This document shows positions 46,504 to 56,347 of a DNA stretch of 64,000 bases, one piece after another. The stretch comes from Caulobacter ginsengisoli (lineage in GTDB: Bacteria; Pseudomonadota; Alphaproteobacteria; Caulobacterales; Caulobacteraceae). Position 1 is the stretch's first letter; each line of letters opens with the position of its first letter. A program made the translations under genes and the position numbers. Below the pieces are notes generated by a model that was not told the DNA's origin, ran no database searches, and saw only the letters and a program-made list of their open reading frames with translations. The DNA is taken from the NCBI RefSeq assembly GCF_030814835.1, contig NZ_JAUSVS010000009.1, forward strand, positions 124,001-188,000, read 5' to 3'.

Positions 46504-47745
46504 CTACAGGCTCGTGGCCCAGGTCCAGACGACCCAGGCGCTGAACGCCAGCGCCGCCAGCGCCAGGACCCTGGCGGCCATCCGCGCCCCGGGCCGCTCG
46601 ATCAGCCGCGCATCGCGGATCAGGGCCATGGCGCAGAGGCCATAGACCAGCATGAACAGCGCGACCGACAGCCCGATCAGGGTGTTGAACTGCTTGGCCA
46701 GGGTCGGCGAGACGGTCAGCAGGGCCGCCCCGGTCATCAACAGGCCGGTGAGGATCAAGCCCCGGCGTGGCGTGGCCGTGGGGTCGGCCTCGGAGACGAG
46801 CTTGGGCAGATAGCCGGCATGGGCGCCGGCCCGGCCGGTCTCGGCGGTGACCAGGATCCAGCCGGCCAGGGTGCCGCAGGCCTTCAGCGTGGCGCAGACG
46901 GCGACCAGCACCCCGGCGACCGGCCCGGCCAGCCTGGCGACCACGTCGGCGAAGGGCGCGGTGGACCTGGCCAGCTGCTCGGCGGGGATGACGCCCTGCA
47001 CGGCCAGGCAGGCCAGGATGTAGACCCCGCCGGCCAGGGCCACGCCGCCGAGCGCGGCGATGGGCAGGTTGCGGCCGGGATTGTCGACCTTGGCGGCGGC
47101 GGCGTTGGCGCATTCCAGGCCCAGGAAGGCCCAGAAGGCCAGCAGCATCATGGGCGGCAGATTGTGGGTCAGCGGCTGACCCGACGGGTTCCAGGAGCTG
47201 GCGAAGACCTCCGGGCTGAACTGCGCCAGGCCCAGGATGGTGGCGGCCAGCACCGGGATCAGCCCCAGGACCAGGGTCGCCCCGCCGAACCGCGCCACCG
47301 ACCGCGCTCCGGCCAGGTTGACCAGGGTGAACAGCCACAGCACCGCCAGCAGGATGACCAGGGTGATGGCCGGGCTGCCGCTGGTCCCCGGGATCAGCGA
47401 CTCCAGATAGCCCACCGCCGCCAGGGCCACGGCGACATTGCCGCCCCAGCACGAGACCCAGTAGGCCAGCCAGGCGACGAAGCCGAGGACCGGGTGCAGG
47501 CTCTGCTTGGGATAGGCCAGCACCCCGTCGGCCTGCGGCCGCAGCCGGCCCAGGATGGCGAACACCCCGGCGATGGCCAGGGCTCCGGCGGTGGCGGCCA
47601 GCCAGCCGATCAGGCTGGAGCTGCCGAACGGGGCCAGGCTGGTCGGCAGCAGGTAGAGGCCCGAGCCGATCATGTTGCCGGCGACCAGGAAGGTGGCCAG
47701 CCAGGGGCCCATGCCCTTGTGGGGGAGGGCGATGTTGTCGCTCAT
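46504..47745 (-). CDS. APC-family antiporter (AdiC/PotE-like)
   Basis: A 413-residue amino acid/polyamine transporter with 12 helices of the APC fold. The first helix carries FLVAGNMIGSGLYLLP, matching the GNIMGSG substrate site of the arginine-agmatine antiporter AdiC. YWVSCWGGNVAVALAAVGYL is also AdiC-like. Basic amino acids, amines or polyamines are therefore likely substrates; direction is unknown. The ATG overlaps the stop of the Rieske gene (ATGA). Confidence 0.87.
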   Translation of the reverse strand: MSDNIALPHKGMGPWLATFLVAGNMIGSGLYLLPTSLAPFGSSSLIGWLAATAGALAIAGVFAILGRLRPQADGVLAYPKQSLHPVLGFVAWLAYWVSCWGGNVAVALAAVGYLESLIPGTSGSPAITLVILLAVLWLFTLVNLAGARSVARFGGATLVLGLIPVLAATILGLAQFSPEVFASSWNPSGQPLTHNLPPMMLLAFWAFLGLECANAAAAKVDNPGRNLPIAALGGVALAGGVYILACLAVQGVIPAEQLARSTAPFADVVARLAGPVAGVLVAVCATLKACGTLAGWILVTAETGRAGAHAGYLPKLVSEADPTATPRRGLILTGLLMTGAALLTVSPTLAKQFNTLIGLSVALFMLVYGLCAMALIRDARLIERPGARMAARVLALAALAFSAWVVWTWATSL

Positions 47746-48734
47746 GCGTTGAGTTCCGCGATCCGGTTCTGGAACCAGCCGACCGCGCCTTCATGGCGCG
47801 GCGACAGGACGCCGGTCTGGTAGACGCCGGCATTGAGGTTGCGCTGCACGGCCTCGCAGATGTCGCGGTCCTGGCCGGTCAGCTGGTCGGAAGCCTCCAG
47901 GATGGCGGCCATGTCGTCGCCTTCCTCGTGGAAATAGAGATAGTCGAGCCGGGTGCAATCCGGACCCAGCGGCTTCATGTGCTCGACCATCAGGCCATAG
48001 CGGAAGACGTTGATCGCCAGGTTCGGCCACAGCCAGGCCCAGAGGCCATTGTTGGCCCCTGATTTCGTCGGGACGTCATGGATGGCGACCTCGCCGTGCA
48101 TGGTCACCTGGTAGTCGGCGACCTCGATCTCGGCGGCGAGCTCGGGGTGGATCGGGCCGATGTGATAGCCCTCCAGATAGTTCTCGACATAGGTTTTCCA
48201 GTTACAGGCGATCTCATGGCTGCGGCGGGTGACGGCCGGCGCCAGGCGGATGCCGCGTTCTTCGAACAGGGCGTCGAGCGGGCCGACCAGATGGGCCAGC
48301 GGCGCGGCCTTGGCGTCCGGATTGACGAAGACGAAGCCGCGCCAGGTCTGCACGGCGGCGGGGTGCAGGCCGAACGCGCGCGGGTCGAAGCCTTCGAGGA
48401 CGCCGAATCCGACGGCGCTGCGCAGCCGGCCATCCAGCGTGTAGCGCCAGCCGTGATAGCGGCAGGTCAGCTCCTGTCCGCACGACCCCGCGCCATCGTC
48501 GACCAGCGGCCCGGCCCGATGCCGGCAGACATTGTGGAAGCCGTTCAGCCCGCCCTGGGCGTCGCGGACGGCCAGGATGGGGTAGCCGGCGATCTCCTCG
48601 GCCAGATAGTCCCCCGCCCGCGGCATGTCGGCCTCGCGCCCCAGGAACTGCCAGCCGGCGGCGAACACGCCCCGCCTCTCGGCCTCGAACTGGGCAGGGT
48701 CGGAATAGAGGCGGGTCGGCAGGGTGATCTGCAT
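47742..48734 (-). CDS. Rieske-type oxygenase alpha subunit
   Basis: A 330-residue Rieske non-haem iron oxygenase from ATG 48734. The [2Fe-2S] ligands are Cys70, His72, Cys91 and His94. The mononuclear iron site is His191 and His196 (NYLEGYHIGPIHPEL) with probable Asp289 before CEAVQ. The bridging Glu/Asp region is present, and the layout resembles choline or carnitine monooxygenases. No reductase or ferredoxin is in the operon. Its start is 4 bases after the small membrane protein stop, and its end overlaps the antiporter start. Confidence 0.93.
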   Translation of the reverse strand: MQITLPTRLYSDPAQFEAERRGVFAAGWQFLGREADMPRAGDYLAEEIAGYPILAVRDAQGGLNGFHNVCRHRAGPLVDDGAGSCGQELTCRYHGWRYTLDGRLRSAVGFGVLEGFDPRAFGLHPAAVQTWRGFVFVNPDAKAAPLAHLVGPLDALFEERGIRLAPAVTRRSHEIACNWKTYVENYLEGYHIGPIHPELAAEIEVADYQVTMHGEVAIHDVPTKSGANNGLWAWLWPNLAINVFRYGLMVEHMKPLGPDCTRLDYLYFHEEGDDMAAILEASDQLTGQDRDICEAVQRNLNAGVYQTGVLSPRHEGAVGWFQNRIAELNA

Positions 48735-48738
48735 GCCG

Positions 48739-48978
48739 TCAGCCCAAAGCCGGCACGGCAAAGCCGGGAATGGTCGCCTCGGCGAGCATCGACCCGCCGA
48801 ACAGGCAGATCAGAAACAGCAGGCCGGTGAAGAACCAGTAGACGGCGGGATTGTCGCGCCGGTCGGCGTATTTGACGCTGAACAGCATCCTGGCGGCCGG
48901 CACGCGGCCGGTGACCAGCGCGACAATCAGATGGATGTCGAAGATCAGGTTGACCAGAACCAGAAGCCAGACCGGCAT
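48739..48978 (-). CDS. Small membrane protein at the head of the Rieske operon
   Basis: A 79-residue protein with two hydrophobic helices, LLVLVNLIFDIHLIVALVTG and VYWFFTGLLFLICLFGGSML, joined by a short basic loop. I do not recognise a family. It stops 4 bases before the Rieske oxygenase start, so it is part of that operon. It may be an accessory to the antiporter or a membrane anchor; the sequence does not say which. A candidate promoter lies 30-60 bases upstream. Confidence 0.78.
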   Translation of the reverse strand: MPVWLLVLVNLIFDIHLIVALVTGRVPAARMLFSVKYADRRDNPAVYWFFTGLLFLICLFGGSMLAEATIPGFAVPALG

Positions 48979-49008
48979 GCGCGACCCCCTCTGGCGGCGA
49001 CCTGTCAG

Positions 49009-49036
49009 ACCATAGCCCCACGCCGCGCCTTGGCAA
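49009..49036 (-). promoter_or_regulatory. Candidate promoter of the Rieske operon
   Basis: On the minus strand TTGCCA (49031-49036) and TATGGT (49009-49014) are 16 bases apart. They sit about 30 bases before the first gene's ATG and just after the small lmo0937-type gene. Confidence 0.4.
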
Positions 49037-49044
49037 TCCTGGTC

Positions 49045-49194
49045 CTAGGGCGCTTTGCGGCCCCGCACGATGTGCATGACGACGACCACCACCGCCGCCA
49101 GCAGAAGCAGGTGGATGAGAAAGGAGCTGACATGCATGACGATGAAGCCAAGCAGCCACAGGACGACCAGAACGGCCGCGATCGCGTAAAGCAT
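49045..49194 (-). CDS. Lmo0937-family small membrane protein
   Basis: A 49-residue gene on the minus strand that is easily missed. It begins MLYAIAAVLVVLWLLGF, continues IVMHVSSFLIHLLLLAAVVVVVMHI and ends VRGRKAP. This is the compact two-helix layout of Lmo0937/DUF5670 proteins, which are widespread, often stress-induced and of unknown function. The start is ATG 49194. It lies upstream of the Rieske operon on the same strand, with its own stop before that operon's promoter. Confidence 0.85.
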   Translation of the reverse strand: MLYAIAAVLVVLWLLGFIVMHVSSFLIHLLLLAAVVVVVMHIVRGRKAP

Positions 49195-49292
49195 CGGATG
49201 ACCCTCGAATTCATGGCGGCCGATTGCCCCCGGCCGACAAATGCCGCGTTCGGGGTTTGGTTCCGGGCGGCCCCAGGCGTTAGGATCGCGGC

Positions 49293-49685
49293 ATGTCCGA
49301 CGCCGTGACCGATCCCGCCGAAGCGCTGCAGACCCGCCTGCGCGCCGACCTGCGCGCGGCGATGAAGGCGCGCGAGACGCTTGAGGTCAGCCTGCTGCGC
49401 GGCCTGATCGCGGCGATCGACAACGCCCAGTCGGCGGGTATTCAGGCTGGTCCATCAGTGTCGGCCGCGCCGGCAGCCAGTTCGCAATGGATGGCGGCCG
49501 GCGGGGCGTTCGGCTCCGGCGAAGTCTCGCGGCGGGTGCTGACCGCCACCGATCTGGTCGCCTTGTTGGCGGACGAGGCGGCAAGACGCGAGGCCACGGC
49601 GGCTGAGATGGACCGTGTCGGCCGGGCCGACCTGGCCGACACGGCGCGGGCCGAGGCGGCGGTCATCGCCCGCTATCGAGGTTAG
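49293..49685 (+). CDS. GatB/YqeY domain-containing protein
   Basis: A 130-residue protein of the YqeY family, related to the tRNA-binding tail of GatB. It has LRADLRAAMKARETLEVSLLRGLIAAIDNAQ at the start and ATDLVALLADEAARREATAAEMDRVGRADLAD in the C-terminal half. It is slightly shorter than typical 145-150-residue members. The order yqeY, dnaG, rpoD is typical of alphaproteobacteria. The function is unknown; a link to tRNA-dependent amidation is by homology only. Confidence 0.82.
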   Translation: MSDAVTDPAEALQTRLRADLRAAMKARETLEVSLLRGLIAAIDNAQSAGIQAGPSVSAAPAASSQWMAAGGAFGSGEVSRRVLTATDLVALLADEAARREATAAEMDRVGRADLADTARAEAAVIARYRG

Positions 49686-49894
49686 GCCTTCTTCACGAAC
49701 TCGGTCTTCAGCACCAGGTCGCGGACCTTTTCGGCCCGGCATTCGATCTCGCCGGGCTCGCCGGTGAGGCGGATGCCCTTGATCAGCGTGCCGCGCTTGA
49801 GCGTGACGCTGGTTCCCTTGACCTTGAGGTCCTTGATCAGGGTGACGTTGTCGCCGTCGGCGAGGATGGCGCCGTTGCTGTCTCTGATGTCCAT
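49682..49894 (-). CDS. PhnA-domain protein
   Basis: A 70-residue protein, MDIRDSNGAILADGDNVTLIKDLKVKG, that is the C-terminal beta domain of the alkylphosphonate-utilisation protein PhnA. The zinc-ribbon N-terminal half of full-length PhnA is absent. The conserved SVTLKRGTLIKGIRL segment is present. Despite the name, no phosphonate genes are nearby and the role is unknown. It overlaps the yqeY end by 4 bases on the opposite strand. Confidence 0.85.
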   Translation of the reverse strand: MDIRDSNGAILADGDNVTLIKDLKVKGTSVTLKRGTLIKGIRLTGEPGEIECRAEKVRDLVLKTEFVKKA

Positions 49895-49964
49895 GGGCCG
49901 CTCCCCGGTGTGAAGGCCCGCTTTAGGATGCGCCGGCCCCGCGCGCAAATGTCGGGAATGCGAT

Positions 49965-51866
49965 ATGACGATGGGACCCATGCGCTTCGACGACCGCTTC
50001 CTGGAAGAGATCAAGGCCCGCCTTCGCCTGTCCGATGTCATCGGCCGGACGGTGAAGCTCAAGCGGCAGGGGCGGGAGTATGTCGGTCTGTCGCCCTTCT
50101 CCAAGGAGCGGACGCCCAGCTTTTTCGTCAATGACGACAAGGGCTTCTTCCACGACTTTTCCAGCGGCAAGCACGGCGACCTGATCAGCTTCCTGCAGGA
50201 GACCGAGCGGCTGAGCTTCGTCGAGGCGGTGGAGCGGCTGGCGGCCGAGGCCGGGGTGCCGATGCCCGAACCCGATCCCCAGGCCGCCCAGCAGGAACAG
50301 AAGCGCCAGGGCCTGGCCGAATGGCTGGAGCATGCCGCCCGCTGGTTCGAGAGCGAACTGGCCCGGCCGGTGGCGCGGGAGGCGCGCGACTACCTGACCC
50401 GGCGGGGCTTTCCCGACCGCGAATGGGGCCGTTTCCGGATCGGCTTCGCGCCCAACAGCCGCACCGGCCTGAAGGACTATCTGATCGCCAAGGGGGCCCT
50501 TCCGGGAGAGCTGGTCGAGGCGGGCCTCTTGATCGAGCCGGAGGAGGGCGGGGCGCCCTATGACCGGTTCCGCGACCGCATCATCTTCCCCATCGCCGAC
50601 CAGCGCGGCCGCATCGTCAGCTTCGGCGGCCGGGCGATGGATCCGCAGGCGCGGGCCAAATATCTGAACGGACCGGAGACCAGCCTCTTCCACAAGGGCC
50701 GGCTGCTCTATGGCCTGCCTGAGGCCCGCAAGCTGCTGCATGCCGACAGCGCCGGCGACGGCGACCTGGTGGTGGTCGAGGGCTACATGGACGCCATCGC
50801 CTGCCAGCGGGCCGGGATCGCGGCCGTGGCGCCGCTGGGCACGGCCCTGACCGAGGACCAGATGGAGGTGCTCTGGCGGCTGCACCCCGAGCCGACCCTC
50901 TGCTTCGATGGCGACGCGGCGGGGCGGCGGGCGGCCAGCCGCTCGATGGACCGGGCCCTGCCGCTGCTCAAGCCCGGCAAGAGCTTCAAGTTCGCCCTGG
51001 TCACCGGCGGCAAGGACCCCGACGACGTGCTGCGCGAGCAGGGGCCGGCGGTGCTGAAGGCCCAGCTGGCCGCCACCACCCCCTTCGTCGAGGCGCTGTG
51101 GGTGCGCGAGCGCGACCAGGAGCCGCTGGACACCCCCGAGCGCAAGGCGGGCCTCAAGGCGAGGCTGCGCGCCGCCGCCGGAGCCATCGCCGACAAGGAC
51201 CTGGCCCAGGCCTATCGCGACGACCTGCTGGGCCGGCTGGACGCGCTGATGCCGGCGCGGTCGGCGGCGCCGGCCGGAGCCTATGGCCGGCCCCGGACCC
51301 CGGGCCGGGGCGGCTGGCGCAATGCGCCCGAGCCTCTGACCTTTCCGACCGCCGAGGGCCGCAACGCCGCCCGCCGGCTAGCCACATCGGTCGATCCGAT
51401 CGCCGCCGCCCTGGCCAAGGGGGCGCTGGAAGACCCGCACCGACTCGACGACCATCTGGAGACGCTGGAACATCACGGCTTCGGCGACCCGGCCCTGAGC
51501 GAATTGGCCAAGGAAATCATTCATCTAAGAATCGACGCTGACATCCTTGACAGTGGGGCCCTCACACGCCATCTCCGCGAACGTGGATTTGACGCACTGC
51601 TGACTGACATCGACCGGGCCGCCGCGAACGCGGGCGCGCCCTTCCTGAAACAGGATGTCACCCTCGCCGTCGCCAGGTCCCAGTGGACGCGTGCTTTTGA
51701 GGTGATGAACCGCTTGGCCGCGCTCGAGACCGCAGTCGCCTCCGCGAAGGGTAACCTCGCGGAGCGTTCCGACATGATTGCGATCGAGCGCCTGAAAGCC
51801 GAGCGCGACACTTTGAAGCGGCGGGTCCGGTCTGGGACGCTGTGGGATGAGAACGAGGTTTCCTGA
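49965..51866 (+). CDS. dnaG: DNA primase
   Basis: DnaG makes RNA primers at the replication fork. The 633-residue protein has an N-terminal CHC2-type domain (1-100), a RNA polymerase core with Toprim (VVEGYMDAIACQRAGI, CFDGDAAGRRAA) and a helicase-binding C-terminal region. The zinc finger is degenerate: the usual Cys/His ligands are Ser43, Ser46, Asp64 and Ser67 (GLSPFSKERTPSF and HDFSSGKHGD), so no zinc site can form. A start at ATG 49980 is possible. It is followed by rpoD. Confidence 0.97.
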   Translation: MTMGPMRFDDRFLEEIKARLRLSDVIGRTVKLKRQGREYVGLSPFSKERTPSFFVNDDKGFFHDFSSGKHGDLISFLQETERLSFVEAVERLAAEAGVPMPEPDPQAAQQEQKRQGLAEWLEHAARWFESELARPVAREARDYLTRRGFPDREWGRFRIGFAPNSRTGLKDYLIAKGALPGELVEAGLLIEPEEGGAPYDRFRDRIIFPIADQRGRIVSFGGRAMDPQARAKYLNGPETSLFHKGRLLYGLPEARKLLHADSAGDGDLVVVEGYMDAIACQRAGIAAVAPLGTALTEDQMEVLWRLHPEPTLCFDGDAAGRRAASRSMDRALPLLKPGKSFKFALVTGGKDPDDVLREQGPAVLKAQLAATTPFVEALWVRERDQEPLDTPERKAGLKARLRAAAGAIADKDLAQAYRDDLLGRLDALMPARSAAPAGAYGRPRTPGRGGWRNAPEPLTFPTAEGRNAARRLATSVDPIAAALAKGALEDPHRLDDHLETLEHHGFGDPALSELAKEIIHLRIDADILDSGALTRHLRERGFDALLTDIDRAAANAGAPFLKQDVTLAVARSQWTRAFEVMNRLAALETAVASAKGNLAERSDMIAIERLKAERDTLKRRVRSGTLWDENEVS

Positions 51867-51935
51867 CGGAGTGTGCGCCCTAAATCCTTTCCCTTACGCC
51901 CAGGCGGTCCGCCCCCGCCTTCGCCGGAGAGCTTG

Positions 51936-53885
<1,950 letters not shown>

Positions 53886-53893
53886 CGCGACAC

Positions 53894-53923
53894 GGCTCCT
53901 CTCCTCTAACGAGGAGAGGAGCC
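53894..53923. terminator. Hairpin after rpoD
   Basis: GGCTCCTCTCCTC and its perfect complement form a 13-bp stem around TAAC, nine bases after the rpoD stop. The trailing T-run is weak. It lies between convergent genes and can serve both. Confidence 0.75.
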
Positions 53924-53927
53924 GGCT

Positions 53928-54533
53928 TTATCCAAACGGCCACCGCCACTTCGTCTTCTTCGGCTTGGGCGGCGCCTGGACCTTGCAGCAGTCCTTGCTC
54001 TTGGCCCCCGGCTCGTACCCCGCCCCGATCCGCGTCTCGATGGCCCCCCGGTCATTGCGATAGGCCGTGAGGTAGTCGAGGAAGGGCTTGTCGCAGCCCA
54101 GGACCGTGGCGCATTCGATCTGGCGGTCGGTGGCGTCGACTTCGCGATCGACCTCGTCCTTCAGGTCCTTGGCCGGGCCGCCGTGGCTGCGGTACTGGGC
54201 CAGGTGCCAGCAGTCGTGGAAGAAGAAGGTCGGGCGCCTCGGGCCGTCGATGCCGTCGGTCAGGAACTCGTCGATCTCCCAGTAGAAGGTGGCCGCCTCC
54301 TGGTCCATGAACGGCCGGGTCATCGCCGCGCCGTGCCACATGACCTTCTCGAAGAAGATGATCCGGTCGGTCCCCAGGAAGGCCTTGCGCTGGGCGTCCG
54401 ACCACTGGGCGGCGTTGATGCGGTTGGCCATCTCGACGACGTCGGAGGCGGCGCCGTGCAGCTTGGCCTGGTCGGTGATCGAGGAATCGAACAGGCAGGG
54501 GACCTGCTTGCCCAGCACGGTGATGACGAACAT
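53928..54533 (-). CDS. Unknown protein with a HxxxH motif
   Basis: A 201-residue protein I cannot assign to a family. It carries FFFHDCWHLAQYRSHGG (a His-x3-His pair), followed by an acidic and helical stretch DEVDREVDATDRQIECATVLGCDKPFLDYL. The His and acidic residues could bind a metal, as in small peptidases. The C-terminus is basic with a KDCCKV pair and a Pro-Lys tail. No signal peptide is seen. It converges on rpoD across the hairpin. Confidence 0.75.
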   Translation of the reverse strand: MFVITVLGKQVPCLFDSSITDQAKLHGAASDVVEMANRINAAQWSDAQRKAFLGTDRIIFFEKVMWHGAAMTRPFMDQEAATFYWEIDEFLTDGIDGPRRPTFFFHDCWHLAQYRSHGGPAKDLKDEVDREVDATDRQIECATVLGCDKPFLDYLTAYRNDRGAIETRIGAGYEPGAKSKDCCKVQAPPKPKKTKWRWPFG

Positions 54534-54562
54534 GGCGCGGCCTCCCGTTAGACGGGCGGAGC

Positions 54563-54769
54563 TTAAGCCAACATATCCAGCAGAGTCCCGGTCATCTCGT
54601 CGGCCGCCTTGATGACGGCGAGGTTGGCCTTGAAGTCGGTCTTGGCCTGGACCTGTTCGACGACTTCGCGGCCAAGGTCGGCGTCCGGCGCGACCATGCG
54701 CACGGCGCTGGCGGTGAACCGGTCGGTGGCGCGGGTCAAGCCGGCGCTGGCGATGGAGAGGGCGTCCAT
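54563..54769 (-). CDS. Miniature flagellar rod/hook-like protein
   Basis: A 68-residue protein from ATG 54769. The N-terminus (MDALSIASAGLTRATDRFTASAVRMV) matches the conserved N-terminal helix of flagellar rod and hook proteins. The C-terminus (EVVEQVQAKTDFKANLAVIKAADEMTGTLLDMLA) matches their C-terminal domain (FlgC/FlgF type). The large central part is missing, so it is only the two terminal helices. The frame can extend to 54814. It could form a coiled pair that mimics rod assembly surfaces. There are no other flagellar structural genes in the window. Confidence 0.75.
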   Translation of the reverse strand: MDALSIASAGLTRATDRFTASAVRMVAPDADLGREVVEQVQAKTDFKANLAVIKAADEMTGTLLDMLA

Positions 54770-54820
54770 GCGGTCAGACTGAACCCTCGCCCTTAAGCCA
54801 TCGCGACCAAGCATGGTGAA

Positions 54821-55441
54821 TCAGGGCGCGGAATAGACCCCGATCGCCTCGCCGCTGGCCAGGACATGCCCCTTCATCGCGGCCACGACGCCGCTGCGGC
54901 CGGCGGTGGGCGGCAGGTTGAGGACAGTGTCCAGGGCGAAGACCTGGAAGTGGTAGTGATGGTCGCCCGTCCCCTTCGGCGGCTTGGGCCCGAACCAGCC
55001 GAGGCCGAGGCCGCTGTTGAAGCCCTGCTTCATCCCCGGCGGAGCGGTGGCGGCGGTCAGGCCCTCGGGCAGGCTGCGGGTCTTGGCCGGCAGGTTCCAG
55101 GCCAGCCAGTGGACGAAGGGCTCGGGCCGGTTGGCGTCGGGATCCTCGACGATCACCACCCAGCTCTGCACCCCGCCGGTGGAGCCCCAGGCCAGGGGCG
55201 GGGAGAGGTTGTCATGATAGCCGCTGTTGCGGTCCGCCAGCCGCTGGCCGGCCCCGAGGGCGGTGCTGCTGACCGGCAGGGGGATGGCCGACAGGGCCGG
55301 GGCAAGGTTCAGCGCCAGCGGCTTGGCCGGCTTGATGACCTGGACGGGCGGCGGGGCCGGCGGGACGGCGGCGGTCGCGGCGGGCTTGCCGCAGGCCGCC
55401 AGGGCGACGGCGATGGTGAGCAGGAGAGGGGCTTTGAGCAT
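54821..55441 (-). CDS. YbhB/YbcL (PEBP) lipoprotein
   Basis: A 206-residue protein from ATG 55441 with a lipoprotein signal ending ALAAC (Cys17) and a phosphatidylethanolamine-binding-protein domain. It has NLSPPLAWG, WVVIVEDPDANRPEPFVHWLAWNLP and GDHHYHFQVFALDTVLNLP, the ligand pocket residues of the Raf-kinase-inhibitor-like family. The role in bacteria is uncertain. It may be anchored in the outer membrane. The mini flagellar gene is just downstream on the same strand. Confidence 0.88.
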   Translation of the reverse strand: MLKAPLLLTIAVALAACGKPAATAAVPPAPPPVQVIKPAKPLALNLAPALSAIPLPVSSTALGAGQRLADRNSGYHDNLSPPLAWGSTGGVQSWVVIVEDPDANRPEPFVHWLAWNLPAKTRSLPEGLTAATAPPGMKQGFNSGLGLGWFGPKPPKGTGDHHYHFQVFALDTVLNLPPTAGRSGVVAAMKGHVLASGEAIGVYSAP

Positions 55442-55586
55442 GGGGTTTCTCCATCGACCCGACCCTGCAACAGCGGGCCAGTAACGGGCGGGTTCCTCGC
55501 CAAACACGCGACCTAAGTTGACGTGAGAGGCTCGGCAAGCCAGCTTCCGGTCCCAAGACCATAAGACCACTGGGGGAAGGGGCCCT

Positions 55587-56273
55587 ATGAACCCGATTTC
55601 TTTGCTGCTGCGGCTGGGGGCCCTGATCCCCGTTATCTATTACGGTGTGATCGTCTGGGGCGCGCTGACCACGCCCGGCTTCAACTACATGGCCCAATCC
55701 TTCGATGAACTGGGCAAGGCCGGCGCCCCGACCGCCAAGATCTTCGCCGACGCCATGATCGCCGTCGGCGGCCTGGCCGTGCTGCTGGCCCTGACGGGCC
55801 TGCTGGCCATGCGCCGGCTGGGGGCCGGCATGCTGTCGGCCATCCTGGCCAGCCTGTGCATCGCCGGCTGGGGCGTGTGGATGATCATGGGGGGGCTGCA
55901 TTCCACCACCGATCCCAAGCTGATGCAGGCCATGGGCCTGGCCATCCACGCCGCCCCGCTGTTCCTGCTCTGGGCGCTGGGCGGACGCAGCGACGTCAGC
56001 GGCTTCAAGGGCCTGCTCACCCTCTCCTTCCTGGCGGGCCTGGCCCTGCTGGCGGTGATGATGAACTGGATCCCGCAGGTCGCCGCCATGCTGAAACAGA
56101 CGGTCGGGCCCATCGTCACGGCCGACAAGGCCGGCCTGTGGCAGTTCGCCTACTCGCTGACCATCGTGCCGTGGCTGGGCCTGATGGGCCTGGCCCTGGC
56201 CGGCAGCCTGGACGCCCGCGCCCGCCGCGCGGCCAACCTGAGCCGCACCAGCGTCACCACCTTCTCGGACTGA
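55587..56273 (+). CDS. DUF998-like membrane protein
   Basis: A 228-residue membrane protein with six to seven helices and an N-terminal LLLRLGALIPVIYYGVIVWGALTTPGFNYMAQSFDELGKAGAPTA. This resembles DUF998-type proteins in the spacing of helices. The function is unknown. A GGGGGAAGGGG ribosome-binding site precedes ATG 55587. It ends before a strong terminator. It is divergent from the PEBP lipoprotein. Confidence 0.75.
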   Translation: MNPISLLLRLGALIPVIYYGVIVWGALTTPGFNYMAQSFDELGKAGAPTAKIFADAMIAVGGLAVLLALTGLLAMRRLGAGMLSAILASLCIAGWGVWMIMGGLHSTTDPKLMQAMGLAIHAAPLFLLWALGGRSDVSGFKGLLTLSFLAGLALLAVMMNWIPQVAAMLKQTVGPIVTADKAGLWQFAYSLTIVPWLGLMGLALAGSLDARARRAANLSRTSVTTFSD

Positions 56274-56293
56274 CACCCACTGCAAAACGATCA

Positions 56294-56327
56294 GGGCCCC
56301 GGAGCGTCGCCGCTCCGGGGCCCTTTT
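56294..56327. terminator. Intrinsic terminator after the DUF998-like gene
   Basis: A perfect 13-bp stem GGGCCCCGGAGCG/CGCTCCGGGGCCC with loop TCGC is followed by TTTT. It lies 21 bases past the stop, between convergent genes. Confidence 0.85.
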
Positions 56328-56347
56328 CGTAGGCTAGTCCCTGGGGA

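Noticed and set aside
49005..49214. A 69-aa minus-strand frame overlapping the small membrane gene
   Set aside because: It is Cys/Ser-rich noise in a different frame; the 49-aa Lmo0937-type frame at 49045-49194 is the real gene.
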